The notes under the pieces were generated by a model. That model had not been told where the DNA came from and made no database searches. It saw nothing but the letters and a program-made list of their open reading frames with translations. A stretch of 64,000 nucleotides of DNA, from the NCBI RefSeq assembly GCF_003633615.1, contig NZ_RBKU01000001.1, forward strand, positions 6,572,001 to 6,636,000, written 5' to 3'. Numbering within the stretch: the first letter of the stretch is position 1; every line of letters starts with the position of its first letter. Positions 29,476 through 38,909 of this stretch are shown piece by piece. This stretch comes from Mucilaginibacter gracilis (GTDB lineage: Bacteria; Bacteroidota; Bacteroidia; Sphingobacteriales; Sphingobacteriaceae). A program made the position numbers and the translations under genes.

Positions 29476-29874
29476 ATGACAACAAAAATCTCTTATGCAA
29501 TCGCATTTTTACTGGGCTTAGGAATGATTTTCCTTGGAGCCCGCTTTTTTTTCTCTCCCGAAGTAGCAACAGCCGCGTTCGGTATTCGTTTTAACGCCAG
29601 CGGGGATTATTCTTTTCATCACATCAAGGGTATCAGGGATATATTTTCCGGGATATTACTTTGTGCCTTGGTGCTGATGAAGGAACGCCGCTCCCTTGGC
29701 GTGATGCTTGTAGTGGCAACTATTATCCCGGTTTCCGACATGGTTACTGTACTCGAAAAAAGTTATACCAGTGTGCAGCAGGCTCTACCGCATATTGTAG
29801 CTACCATCATTTGTTCGGTGGTTGGCATACTGTTATTGACAGCTAAACCTCAACTAACAGAACCTTCAAAATAA
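29476..29874 (+). CDS. DUF4267 membrane protein
   Basis: A 132-residue protein with four predicted transmembrane helices (about 6-26, 52-68, 74-93, 104-124) and the conserved HHIKGIRDIFSGILL segment between the first and second. This layout fits DUF4267, small integral membrane proteins of unknown function often encoded beside transcription factors. It is followed 12 bases later by a small soluble protein gene and then a Crp/Fnr regulator, suggesting one regulated unit. Confidence 0.75.
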   Translation: MTTKISYAIAFLLGLGMIFLGARFFFSPEVATAAFGIRFNASGDYSFHHIKGIRDIFSGILLCALVLMKERRSLGVMLVVATIIPVSDMVTVLEKSYTSVQQALPHIVATIICSVVGILLLTAKPQLTEPSK

Positions 29875-29886
29875 AAAACCGACGCC

Positions 29887-30189
29887 ATGGAACAATTAAT
29901 TTATACCCTTGCTAACAGAGAAATAGCAGAACACTATTTTAAGGAACATTGGTCAAAGCACAGGTTAAACCTTCCTAAATTTGGCTTCGAGGTTAAAGGC
30001 GTTTGGATAGGCAATACACCCGGTATAGCCAAGCAGGTGGTTGCCCTTGTTTCTTTTCCGGACAATGCTGACGTGAACGGAATGACCGAACGTTATATGA
30101 AAAGCCCCGAATATGCCAGTGATACAGCAGGTTTCGATAGAAACAAAATCATTAATGTAGAAACTTTAATATTGAGGTCTGCAAGCTAA
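29887..30189 (+). CDS. Small conserved-looking protein, 100 aa, possible dimeric alpha/beta barrel
   Basis: Not firmly recognised. The order beta (LIYTLAN), helix (REIAEHYFKEHWSKHR), beta (GFEVKGVWIGN), beta (KQVVALVSF), helix (NGMTERYMKSPEYASD) and a final beta strand (VETLILRS) suggests the ferredoxin-like fold of NIPSNAP or dimeric alpha/beta barrel proteins. It follows the DUF4267 gene by 12 bases and ends before a hairpin at 30231-30260. Confidence 0.65.
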   Translation: MEQLIYTLANREIAEHYFKEHWSKHRLNLPKFGFEVKGVWIGNTPGIAKQVVALVSFPDNADVNGMTERYMKSPEYASDTAGFDRNKIINVETLILRSAS

Positions 30190-30230
30190 CCCAGATTTTA
30201 CTGCTTGCCCTCACCCTCCTTTTAGGATTT

Positions 30231-30260
30231 AATACACAACGTATTCGCATGTTGTGTATT
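30231..30260. terminator. 10-bp stem-loop between the small gene and the Crp/Fnr gene
   Basis: AATACACAAC and GTTGTGTATT pair around a ten-base loop, followed by TTTGG. It ends 29 bases before the Crp/Fnr ATG and could be a weak terminator or a regulator operator. Confidence 0.45.
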
Positions 30261-30289
30261 TTTGGTTTTGATCCAATTCAAATTTTGAT

Positions 30290-30868
30290 ATGATAACCAG
30301 CTTATTGACCAGCATACAAAAAGTGATTGCGCTAAGCCCTGTAGAAATTGATACCGTGAAAGCTTTGTTTAAGGAAAAGATTTATAAAAAGGGCGACTAT
30401 TTCCTGGAAGAAGGACGGATTTGTAAGCAAGTAGGATTTGTGGCAAAGGGATTGATGCGGTTCTACATTAATAAGGATGGGGAGGAAAAAATATACGACT
30501 TTTCACAGGAGAAAGAATTTGTATGCAACTACGAAAGTTTTCTTCCGCAGGTTCCATCTTCAAAAAACATTCAGGCTTTAGAAGACAGTATCGTTTTTGT
30601 TATTTCGCATGCTGACCTGCAACTATTTTATGCAAACGTTCGCGGCGGAGAACGTTTTGGCAGGGTTGCCATTGAAGCGGTGTTTGTAAAATTACTTCAG
30701 GATATCAGCTCATTATATGCCGAAACACCTGAACTACGTTACGAGCGGTTTTTAAAAAACCATGCAGATTTGCAACAAAGAATATCCCAGTACCATATTG
30801 CCTCATTTGTTGGGGTAAAACCGCAATCACTCAGCCGTATCCGCAAAAGAATTTTTACCCAGTTCTGA
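30290..30868 (+). CDS. Crp/Fnr-family transcriptional regulator
   Basis: A 192-residue regulator. The cyclic-nucleotide-binding-like beta roll spans about 25-120 (YKKGDYFLEEGRICKQVGFV, EKIYDFSQEKEFVCNYESF) and the helix-turn-helix is at the end (IASFVGVKPQSLSRIRKRI). No cysteine cluster for an iron-sulfur site is present, and the cAMP-contact residues are not obvious, so the effector is unknown. It closes the three-gene DUF4267 cluster and probably controls it. Confidence 0.9.
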   Translation: MITSLLTSIQKVIALSPVEIDTVKALFKEKIYKKGDYFLEEGRICKQVGFVAKGLMRFYINKDGEEKIYDFSQEKEFVCNYESFLPQVPSSKNIQALEDSIVFVISHADLQLFYANVRGGERFGRVAIEAVFVKLLQDISSLYAETPELRYERFLKNHADLQQRISQYHIASFVGVKPQSLSRIRKRIFTQF

Positions 30869-31063
30869 TTGGTTAACCCCGGTCCATCTTTGCGGGCTTT
30901 ATTTCATGATAATTTTGCTTTATCAATTTAATAAAAAAAAGATTTTAGTAACCAGACATTTGGAAAATATACCTTCATTAGAATATGTTTAGAAATTTTA
31001 AAGGTTATTGAAGGAGTTTGCACACACAAACGGCCTGCAATCATTTCCTCTAAACTGTATCGC

Positions 31064-32848
31064 TTATTTTCTCAACAAAAAATCTTCCAGCACTAAAATG
31101 TCCATACCTGTTTGCATAAAACAGGCAATAGCTTGCCTGGGGGTATTTACTATCGGCTCGTCCATACGGTTGAAGGAGGTATTAATGAGGCACGGGCAAC
31201 CTGTTAACTTGTAAAAAGCCTGTAGCAGGTTGTAAAACCCTGTATTTCCATGTGAATTAACGGTTTGCAAGCGAGAGGTATAATCAATATGGGTTACAGC
31301 GGGAATAACTGATCGATGGATTTTTATTTTATCAAAACCCTTAAGTGTATGTTCTTCTCCGTTGCTTGAAAGCCAAAACCGTTGTTTAACAGTAGTTACA
31401 AACAACATATATGGACTCGAACCCGGCCACTCAAAATATTTTGCGGCGTGCTCTTCTAACACCGCAGGGGCAAAAGGGCGAAAAGATTCCCGGAATTTAA
31501 TCTTCTGGTTTAAAACGCTTTGCATGGCTGCATTTCTCGGATCGGCCAGGATACTACGGGCTCCCAGGGCACGCGGACCAAATTCCATACGCCCCCTAAA
31601 GTAACCTACTACTTTTCCATCGGCCAAACAAGCTGCTACTTTTTCGTTCAGTTTTTCTGTCGATAGCTCTTCAAAGCTGAAACCATTTTCTATCAAAAAT
31701 TCCCTGATTTCATCGTTAGAAAAAGACGGCCCCAATAGGGCATTCTGCATTTTATCACCTCTCCCGGTATCCTTTCGGGCATCTGCCGAATATCCATAAT
31801 AAACCGCGTAGGCGGCTCCCAATGCCCCGCCGGCATCTCCCGCAGCGGGCTGAATCCAGATTCGTTTAAAACCAGATTGTTTTAATATTTTTCCGTTCAC
31901 CACGCAGTTTAGTGCCACGCCGCCGGCCATGCACAAATCATCAATTTGGTATTCCCGGTGCAAAGCAGATGTTAGCATGAGCATGATCTTTTCGGTAGCG
32001 GCCTGGATGGAGCTGGCCATGTCCATATAAAACTGGCTGATCTCTGCTCCGGCTTGCCTTGGCGGTTGGCCAAACAGTTGGTTAAACCGGGACGATGTCA
32101 TGGTAAGGCCAGAGCAATAGTTAAAGTATTGCATGCAGAGGCGAAAGGAACCATCATCTTTCAAATCTACCAGATACCTGAAAATCAGGTCGGTATACAG
32201 TGGTTCGCCGTAGGGTGCCAGGCCCATTACTTTATACTCATCGCAATTTACTTTGAAACCGAGGTAATACGTAAATGCCGAATAAAGCAAACCTATGGAA
32301 TGCGGAAAATTGATTTCCTTTATCGGTTCAATCCGGTTACCAATGCCAATTGCTACCGAGGTGGTTGTCCATTCTCCTACGCCATCTGCTGTTAGTACTA
32401 TGGCTTTGTTAAATGGTGATGGATAAAAGGCCGAGGCCGCGTGCGACTGGTGGTGCGTGGTAAATAGCAGTTTATTTGTTTTAGGATTCCAGTTACCATC
32501 GATGCTTTTAAATTGTTTGATCAGGCTTTTCTTTAAAAACAGTTTATCCTTTAACCATACAGGCATGGCTTTCACAAAGGAAACGAAACCTACCGGGGCA
32601 AAGGTTAGGTAAGTATCTAACAATCTTTCAAATTTGAGGAATGGCTTTTCGTAAAAAACAATATAAGCTACCTGGTTAAGTGTGATTTTAGCTTCGCTGA
32701 GGCAATACAAAATGGAATTTAGCGGGAAGCTTTCATCGTTTTTTTTGCGGGTAAAACGTTCTTCCTGTACGGCAGCTACAATATAATCATCTTTTAAAAG
32801 GCAGGCTGCGCTGTCATGAAAATATGCCGAGATGCCAAGCGTGTACAT
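31064..32848 (-). CDS. Carbamoyltransferase (NodU/CmcH/SxtI family)
   Basis: A 594-residue O-carbamoyltransferase of the TobZ/NodU type, which uses carbamoyl phosphate and ATP to carbamoylate a hydroxyl group. The YrdC/Kae1-like N-terminal part shows YTLGISAYFHDSAACLL, HHQSHAASAF (metal/carbamoyl-adenylate site histidines) and ADGVGEWTTT. The C-terminal part has GGVALNCVVNGK, GDAGGALGAA, GRMEFGPRALGARSIL and FRPFAPAVL, all signatures of the family. It is the last gene of a five-gene minus-strand operon with DUF5989, SxtJ-like, SGNH and GH127 genes. The acceptor is unknown: a surface glycan is likely from the context. Confidence 0.94.
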   Translation of the reverse strand: MYTLGISAYFHDSAACLLKDDYIVAAVQEERFTRKKNDESFPLNSILYCLSEAKITLNQVAYIVFYEKPFLKFERLLDTYLTFAPVGFVSFVKAMPVWLKDKLFLKKSLIKQFKSIDGNWNPKTNKLLFTTHHQSHAASAFYPSPFNKAIVLTADGVGEWTTTSVAIGIGNRIEPIKEINFPHSIGLLYSAFTYYLGFKVNCDEYKVMGLAPYGEPLYTDLIFRYLVDLKDDGSFRLCMQYFNYCSGLTMTSSRFNQLFGQPPRQAGAEISQFYMDMASSIQAATEKIMLMLTSALHREYQIDDLCMAGGVALNCVVNGKILKQSGFKRIWIQPAAGDAGGALGAAYAVYYGYSADARKDTGRGDKMQNALLGPSFSNDEIREFLIENGFSFEELSTEKLNEKVAACLADGKVVGYFRGRMEFGPRALGARSILADPRNAAMQSVLNQKIKFRESFRPFAPAVLEEHAAKYFEWPGSSPYMLFVTTVKQRFWLSSNGEEHTLKGFDKIKIHRSVIPAVTHIDYTSRLQTVNSHGNTGFYNLLQAFYKLTGCPCLINTSFNRMDEPIVNTPRQAIACFMQTGMDILVLEDFLLRK

Positions 32849-32855
32849 ACCCGGC

Positions 32856-33005
32856 TTAAAATAAACTGTAGATGAAAGGAGCCAACGCCGATCCCTGGGC
32901 TAAAAACAAAAAGAGACTCAGGATAAATAAAAAAATAAACAAAGGCCAAAGCCAAAGCCTTTTTCCCGACCATAGAAACATCAAAAACTCGCCTATAATT
33001 TCCAT
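32856..33005 (-). CDS. DUF5989 small membrane protein (SxtK-like)
   Basis: A 49-residue protein. It begins MEIIGEFLMFLWSGKRLWLW and has one hydrophobic helix (PLFIFLFILSLFLFL) with a conserved GSALAPFIYSLF ending. That is the DUF5989 pattern, the family of SxtK from saxitoxin clusters. It lies seven bases before the carbamoyltransferase and nine after the SxtJ-like gene. Function is unknown, but the trio carbamoyltransferase-DUF5989-SxtJ is a recurring set. Confidence 0.88.
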   Translation of the reverse strand: MEIIGEFLMFLWSGKRLWLWPLFIFLFILSLFLFLAQGSALAPFIYSLF

Positions 33006-33014
33006 ATCATCTAT

Positions 33015-33395
33015 TTAAAATTGCTGCTCCAGGGAGCTGTTTGGAGCCGGCTTTGTGGGCCTCCAATAAGAACCATTGGGTTTTAGTTTTAACTCCAGCG
33101 CTTGTTTGCCAAGCAACCGCATAATAAGTCCGATGGGGCATATCACTAAATAAAACACCACTAACAAAATAATTGTTGTATTAATCAACCCCAAAGCATC
33201 ACCCAATTTAGTCCAACATACTCTTAATGGCTTTAATATTGTTGGCACTATCAAAGCAACAAGCACAAGCAACACCCCTACAGCAGCAAGCACCAATGAA
33301 AAACGATGGTGCACCAGCTCTCGATATATGGAGATAAAGAGGCAAGCTATACCTGTTATTAGTCCAAATTTTCTATTTAGAACTTTTTGTTCCAT
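33015..33395 (-). CDS. SxtJ-family membrane protein
   Basis: A 126-residue protein with three predicted transmembrane segments (about 10-24, 32-50, 70-95), preceded by NRKFGLITG and containing the PTILKPLRVCWTKLGDALG segment, then ICPIGLIMRLLG. This matches SxtJ, a membrane protein of unknown function accompanying NodU-type carbamoyltransferases. Its ATG overlaps the stop of the SGNH gene (TAATG), so translation is coupled. It may anchor the carbamoyltransferase at the membrane (inference). Confidence 0.88.
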   Translation of the reverse strand: MEQKVLNRKFGLITGIACLFISIYRELVHHRFSLVLAAVGVLLVLVALIVPTILKPLRVCWTKLGDALGLINTTIILLVVFYLVICPIGLIMRLLGKQALELKLKPNGSYWRPTKPAPNSSLEQQF

Positions 33396-35233
33396 TAGTT
33401 ATATTTTAACGCGGCTTCATCGGCACCTATAGCATGGTAGTTTGCTGCTATTCTGTCGTAGGCCGCCTTATCCGGGGTTTGCGATGTTGCCTTTTTTAGC
33501 CTGATGATATCTAAAACCATAGCCCGCATATTGCTAAGCCCCGCGTATGCCGGGTTTTGCTGTAAAGCCATATCAATATAGGGTATGGCATTGGCAGGCA
33601 TATCACTTTTTAAATATACCAGGTAAATATTTTGAATATTGGTGAATGATGGCTCCAGTTCATAGGCCTTTTTAAAATAATAAACCGAATTGGCAGTATC
33701 GCCTAATTCAAAACTTAAACGACCGGCATAAATAAGGTAGATGGTTTTTTTAGGCTTTTCGAGCATTATTGCCTCTACCACCTTGAGGGCTGTTTTTTTA
33801 TCATTTACCTGCATGCTGTATTTAAAAAGCTGGCTCATGGCATCCAGCCAGCTTATGCGGTTTACCGATAATGCCCCTGCAAGTTGCTCATCAATACTGT
33901 TGCCGCGTTTAAACCCGGCAGGTATAGGTTTATTGAACGGCCAGCCTGCTTGCAGCATCATTATGGTATATGCACCGTAAAGCGAATCAACTTTGGTTAC
34001 CGGCATTTTGTTAATTAGTTCGGCAAGGCCCATTTCCTTTTCTGCATGTGCTTTTATCAGGCGCGATTCTTTGATCGACTGGTAAAAAGCTTCAGAAAGC
34101 AAGGCATATCCGTATAAATTAGGGTGCACATGCTCCAGCAAAGTTTCGCTTCCTAAAATGCCGTGAGGCGAATATTGTTCAAAAACCTCAAGCGCGTTAA
34201 CCAAATGAACATTATTGTATTTTTCGGCAAGGCCGATGATAGTCTGGTTCATGGCCTCGGGCGCCCTAAAACGCAACAAATCAAGCTCTTTGGCCTTAAT
34301 ATAATGTTGTTTGGCGGCTGCATAATTTCCAGCAAGATAAGATGCCGTTGCCTGTGCGAACTGGTTATCGGCAGAAACTGCCAATTTACTAGGTTCGCTA
34401 ATAAATGGTTTCAAATCTTTTTGATTGCTAACCAGCGTGCTTAAAAAAACGGGCACCTTTTGCTGCTGCATAAAATTGCACAGCTCATCCATATTGTTTT
34501 TAAACTGATCAATACCGGCTTTGTACGCGTTAGATTGATAGCCTATTTCCTGTTGGCTGGCCATACGTTCCATCAGGTTATTACGCTGATCAACATCCGC
34601 GGATGCCGGCTTAAAACTACGCATCGTGTTATTAATCAGCTGTACTAAACGTAGTGTTTTTAACGCAAGCACTGTTTTTACCAGCAAGCGGTTATTGGCT
34701 ATATGGCTGGTTGACCCTATTCCTAAAGCCCCGTAATACTCGTTGTGTCCTGTGTATACCAACACCGCGTCGGGCTGGTATTGCACCACCTGCTTGCCAA
34801 AATCAAGCACGGTATAAGAGTTCACAGCCGTTAGCGAAACATTAATAACTTCAAACTGTAGCCCAGGGTAAGTATGCATAAGCCGGTATTGCAACCAGCG
34901 GTGAAATGAACCATTATGCAGGTAAGGATAACCGGCGGTGGTTGATTCGCCCAAAACAAAAATCCGGAAGGTGTTTTTAGCTTTTATTACTTTGAAGGGC
35001 TCGATACTGCCTTTTGTTGCATTAGCCGTATCGGTAAAATACCGCTCGGATGCGTATTTATTGATCACCCAATAATCGGGACTATCGGGGTAGCGGATAA
35101 ACAAGCTGGTATTATGCCCGTAATTAAACAGGCGTAAAAAAAGCTCGGCAAAAACTAAAATAACAAGGGGAAGGCCGAAAGCAACCGCCCTGAACCATTT
35201 TAGTTTTTTACCAGAGATCTTCCCGTTCTGCAT
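33395..35233 (-). CDS. Membrane-anchored SGNH/GDSL hydrolase with TPR-like C-terminus
   Basis: A 612-residue protein. One N-terminal TM helix (about 13-30) leads to an SGNH domain with block I FVLGESTTAGYP (the catalytic Ser in GES), the NxND-like block VYTGHNEYYG, and LLEHVHPNLYG with the catalytic His. Residues about 290-340 and 480-610 hold helical repeats of TPR type (FELGDTANSVYYFKKAYELEPS). Predicted to act outside the membrane as an acyl- or acetyl-esterase or transferase on a glycan. Both ends overlap neighbours by one base (TAATG), placing it in the GH127 to carbamoyltransferase operon. Confidence 0.87.
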   Translation of the reverse strand: MQNGKISGKKLKWFRAVAFGLPLVILVFAELFLRLFNYGHNTSLFIRYPDSPDYWVINKYASERYFTDTANATKGSIEPFKVIKAKNTFRIFVLGESTTAGYPYLHNGSFHRWLQYRLMHTYPGLQFEVINVSLTAVNSYTVLDFGKQVVQYQPDAVLVYTGHNEYYGALGIGSTSHIANNRLLVKTVLALKTLRLVQLINNTMRSFKPASADVDQRNNLMERMASQQEIGYQSNAYKAGIDQFKNNMDELCNFMQQQKVPVFLSTLVSNQKDLKPFISEPSKLAVSADNQFAQATASYLAGNYAAAKQHYIKAKELDLLRFRAPEAMNQTIIGLAEKYNNVHLVNALEVFEQYSPHGILGSETLLEHVHPNLYGYALLSEAFYQSIKESRLIKAHAEKEMGLAELINKMPVTKVDSLYGAYTIMMLQAGWPFNKPIPAGFKRGNSIDEQLAGALSVNRISWLDAMSQLFKYSMQVNDKKTALKVVEAIMLEKPKKTIYLIYAGRLSFELGDTANSVYYFKKAYELEPSFTNIQNIYLVYLKSDMPANAIPYIDMALQQNPAYAGLSNMRAMVLDIIRLKKATSQTPDKAAYDRIAANYHAIGADEAALKYN

Positions 35234-37209
35234 TATTTACTGCTGTTTACTTCGGGGAACCAAACCGTCATTTCGCCTTTACCCCTATTGGCCCATGAGT
35301 AATAAGGGATAGCGGTAAGCTCAACCTTTTTAGCGGCCGCGCCATTAACGCCTTTACTCAACACCTCTCCTTTTAAAACCGTTACGCCGTTTAACAGGCC
35401 GGCTTCGGTTACAGGTTTAAAAGTAGCATTCGCCGGAATCTCGATGGTGCTTACACCAGCTTTATTATCTGCCCACTCGGCACAATACATAATTGGGCCA
35501 CGCTGTAAAGCTGTTTTGCCTTTATCATCTGCTAATGCTGTATTGGCAATTACTTTTTTTACCTGCATGGGCAAATCCATTTGAATGTTATCACCTTTTT
35601 TCCATTGCCTGTTTATTATTGCATAACCATTTTCAATTTTATAGCTTATTGGCTGGCCGTTTAATTTTATGCTGATGTGAGCGGCGGCTTTGTTTTGAAA
35701 CGAATACAGATTTGATGGAATAGCCTGGGCCCTTGCCCAACCCGGTAGCCTTACACGCATGGTAAAAGTAGCGGGTGCCTGTGGCGAGACAACAAATGCA
35801 AGCGCACCATTCCAGGGGTAATTGTTACGTTGTACTATGTTTACTTTTTTGCCTCCAACTTCAAGCGACGCCGTGCCTGCTATAAACAGGTTTACAAAAA
35901 CGTTGTTATCTTTTTGGGCATAAATATAGCCTGATAACGATGGCAGGAAGCGCGCCATATTGGTTGGGCAGCATGAACATTCAAACCAGCCCGAACGGGC
36001 GGCCTCTAAAGCCGGGTGCGTAAAACCATTGGTTACCTGCATGGCATTGGTGTAAAAAAACGATTGCCCATCAAGCCCAACACCCGAAATGAGGCCGTTG
36101 TATAACACTTTTTCAAGTACATCAATATATTTAGCCTCGCCATGCAGCAAAAACATGCGCTGGTTCCAGTATACATCGCCAATGGCTGCACAGGTTTCGT
36201 TGTAAGCCGTGGTGTTGGGCAGTTCATAATCAGCCCCAAAACGCTCACCTCCCGGTACGGCCCCAATTCCGCCCTGAACATAAATTTTCTTGCTCACCAT
36301 GTTGTTCCATATCTTATCAATAGCGGTAAGGTACTCCTTATCGCCAGTTAAGGCGGCTACATCGGCCATGCCCGAGTATAGGTACATGGCGCGTACAGCA
36401 TGACCTTCGGCATCGTTCTGGTCAACAACCGGCAGGTTATCCTGCCAGTACATCCCGTTTTTCCATTCGTCGGCACTGGTTTTATCATAGGCACGGTGGC
36501 CGCGTTCGTCAATGAAAAACTTAGCCAGGTTTAGGTATTCCGTTTTCCCGGTAATACGGTACAGGCGTACCAGGCCCATTTCTACAATTTCGTGCCCGGG
36601 CGCAACATGTCTTTTACCCGGCCCAAAGGTTTTAACCAACAAATCAGCATTGCGCAAAGCTATATCTAAAAAATTACGCTTATTGGTGGCCAGGTAATGC
36701 GCCGCAGCAGCCTCAAACATATGGCCCGAATTGTATAGCTCATGGCTAAGCTCGTTCTCTTTAACCCAACGCTCCGGCCCCGACCATGGGTGCGGATGCA
36801 AGGGATCAATGGTGCGGGCGGTATATAAATAACCATCTGGTTCCTGGGCTTTACCCACAATGGTGATCAGCGAATCGACATAAGCGTTTAGCCTGGCATC
36901 GGGATAAACGGCCATGGAATAGGATGCGCCCTCAATAGTTTTATAAATATCGGTATCATCAAAAGGGAACTTGGTGCAAAAGCTACCACTCCTGGCGGCG
37001 GCCATTTCAAAGTTTTTTACCCGGCCGGTGTTTTCGCAACGGGCAAATGATGCCGGTATGGTAACGGTACGGTTAGTTTCAATGCGTGGCGACCAAAAAT
37101 GGTCGTCGAGCTTTACATTGGTAAACGATACCGGTTTTATAGGATAATCCTTGTTTTGCGCATAAGCCACACCACAGTAAAACGATAAAACAATTAATAT
37201 TCTCTTCAT
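35233..37209 (-). CDS. Beta-L-arabinofuranosidase-type glycoside hydrolase (GH127)
   Basis: A 658-residue secreted enzyme (signal MKRILIVLSFYCGVAYAQ). The (alpha/alpha)6 barrel carries the GH127 metal/nucleophile set: YNETCAAIG provides Glu and Cys ligands and CSCCPTN provides the nucleophile and ligand cysteines, as in characterised HypBA1-type enzymes; two beta-sandwich domains follow. It should release beta-L-arabinofuranose from plant-type glycans, although other GH127 members differ in substrate. First gene of the operon leading to the carbamoyltransferase, 53 bases after the susD pseudogene, so it is the likely enzyme of this polysaccharide-utilisation locus. Confidence 0.92.
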   Translation of the reverse strand: MKRILIVLSFYCGVAYAQNKDYPIKPVSFTNVKLDDHFWSPRIETNRTVTIPASFARCENTGRVKNFEMAAARSGSFCTKFPFDDTDIYKTIEGASYSMAVYPDARLNAYVDSLITIVGKAQEPDGYLYTARTIDPLHPHPWSGPERWVKENELSHELYNSGHMFEAAAAHYLATNKRNFLDIALRNADLLVKTFGPGKRHVAPGHEIVEMGLVRLYRITGKTEYLNLAKFFIDERGHRAYDKTSADEWKNGMYWQDNLPVVDQNDAEGHAVRAMYLYSGMADVAALTGDKEYLTAIDKIWNNMVSKKIYVQGGIGAVPGGERFGADYELPNTTAYNETCAAIGDVYWNQRMFLLHGEAKYIDVLEKVLYNGLISGVGLDGQSFFYTNAMQVTNGFTHPALEAARSGWFECSCCPTNMARFLPSLSGYIYAQKDNNVFVNLFIAGTASLEVGGKKVNIVQRNNYPWNGALAFVVSPQAPATFTMRVRLPGWARAQAIPSNLYSFQNKAAAHISIKLNGQPISYKIENGYAIINRQWKKGDNIQMDLPMQVKKVIANTALADDKGKTALQRGPIMYCAEWADNKAGVSTIEIPANATFKPVTEAGLLNGVTVLKGEVLSKGVNGAAAKKVELTAIPYYSWANRGKGEMTVWFPEVNSSK

Positions 37210-37262
37210 CTTTTCAATATTAAAACAGCACAGGGCATTTTAGGCCCTGTGCATTCAATTTA

Positions 37263-38898
37263 TTAATAACCGGTATTTTGTTTAAGGTTGGTATTTTTAA
37301 CAACTTCTTGCCTTGGTAACGGCAGCAAAGTGCGGTAATTGCCGTTTGGCGAGTGCGACAGCCATGATTTTTGGGTATAAACCCCAAAGCGGATCAAATC
37401 CTGCCTGCGGCGGCCTTCGGTATTAAACTCCCAAGCCAGTTCATCTAAAAACCTGCCGTATTGAATATCGGCTCCACCCTCGTGCGTGGTATTAAGGTGG
37501 TTTCTCAGCCCGTAATCATAGGTACTGCCTTTTTGCAAATCGACACCGGTAACGGTAGCTTTTGCAGGGTTGGCCGTAAAGTTACGCTGCCTAACCTGGG
37601 TAACTAACAGGGCCGCGCCATTGGCATCGCCAGATCGTAACATACTCTCGGCCTTCATCATCAATACATCGGCATACCTAAACAGCGGAAAATCATTACT
37701 TAGGCCTAACAAAGCACCTTGCTTGTACTCAAATTTACCAAGCCTGAAACCGTGTACCTCTTCGGTTGAATCAACACCGGGCACTACATTAATGTAGTTG
37801 AGCGGTTTACCGGTATAAGCCCCCAATGAGCCATTGATAGGCACACCGGCCAGGGTGTATTGCTGCCCCTGTATCCAGTTGTTTTTTAGCCTGCTATCGT
37901 CGGAATCAAACGTGTTGATAAATTGCGGTATTGCGCAAATACCACCCCAGGGCGAGTATTGAAAGTTATAGGTGGCCTGGTTCTCTGGCTCAAGGCTTTC
38001 CATGTGTAAAGCAAAAGCGTTGGCACCATCGGCAGTAAACTTTTCGTCAAAAGGAATAGCGAAAATGATCTCCTTTGAATTTTGATTTTCGGTAGCGAAA
38101 ACCGAGCTCTGGCTAGCTTCCAAACCAAAACCAACGCCCGAGTTAATAATGGCGTCGCACTCGGTGATACATTTATCCCATGCGGCAGTACCTGTATAAA
38201 CACCTGCATTAAGGTAAACTTTAGCTAACAATGCATGCGCAGCCCATTGGTTAAACTTACCATAGGTTGTTTGATCATTGGCCTTGCTTAACAGCGGCAA
38301 ATTGGTAGTAATTTCTGATACGATAAAATTATAAACCTCCAGCCGGCCTCTGTGTTGGCAAATACCCGGCAGGTAAATCAAACTTAGTGATAATGGGCAC
38401 GCTGCCAAAAAAATCACAAAGGGGGTAATAAAACGATGCACGCAAAACCTTCAATTCGGCCAGGGCGGCATCTTTACCTGTTGTAATAGGGATAAGGCCA
38501 TTCTCTATCTGGTAAATAACCCGGTTGCAAGTAGTAATACCAGCATAGGCGTTGTTCCATATCTGGTAGCAGTTATCCTCATCAGATGTCCATTTATGTT
38601 CATGAACCCGGCGATAAATGCCACCATCTACCCAACCATTAGGGCGTTCGGGAATTACCAGCTCATCGGCCGAGATTTCGTTTGTTCTGAAAACAGAGTT
38701 GGCACTACGCCCAAGCTCCAACGGGCGCCAATACGTATACCCTGCGCCAAGTAACGAGGCCAGATCTTCGGAACCCGGCGTAAAGTTGCTGGCTACAATA
38801 GTGGAGTAATCCTTATCTTTTAATTTGGTGCAGGAAAATGTAATAGCAACAGCGGTTAAAACTACTGCGCTGCTTAATATATAATGTATCTTTTTCAT
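37263..38898 (-). pseudogene. SusD/RagB nutrient-binding lipoprotein, frameshifted
   Basis: The lipoprotein signal (lipobox ITFSC) and SusD N-terminal TPR region (WNNAYAGITTCNRVIYQIE, ALAELKVLRASFYYPLCDFFGSVPI) run from 38898 to a stop at 38329, after PTQRPAGGL. Another frame takes over without loss at about 38345 (RLEVYNFIVSEIT) and continues with FPLFRYADVLMMKAE and the C-terminal EFNTEGRRRQDLIRFG. Loss of one base within GGCCGG at 38342-38348 explains the shift. The reconstructed length is about 545 residues, normal for SusD. The partner susC also carries a lesion. An ATG at 38441 opens the second frame but lacks a signal peptide. Confidence 0.9.
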
Positions 38899-38909
38899 GG
38901 TTTTAATGA

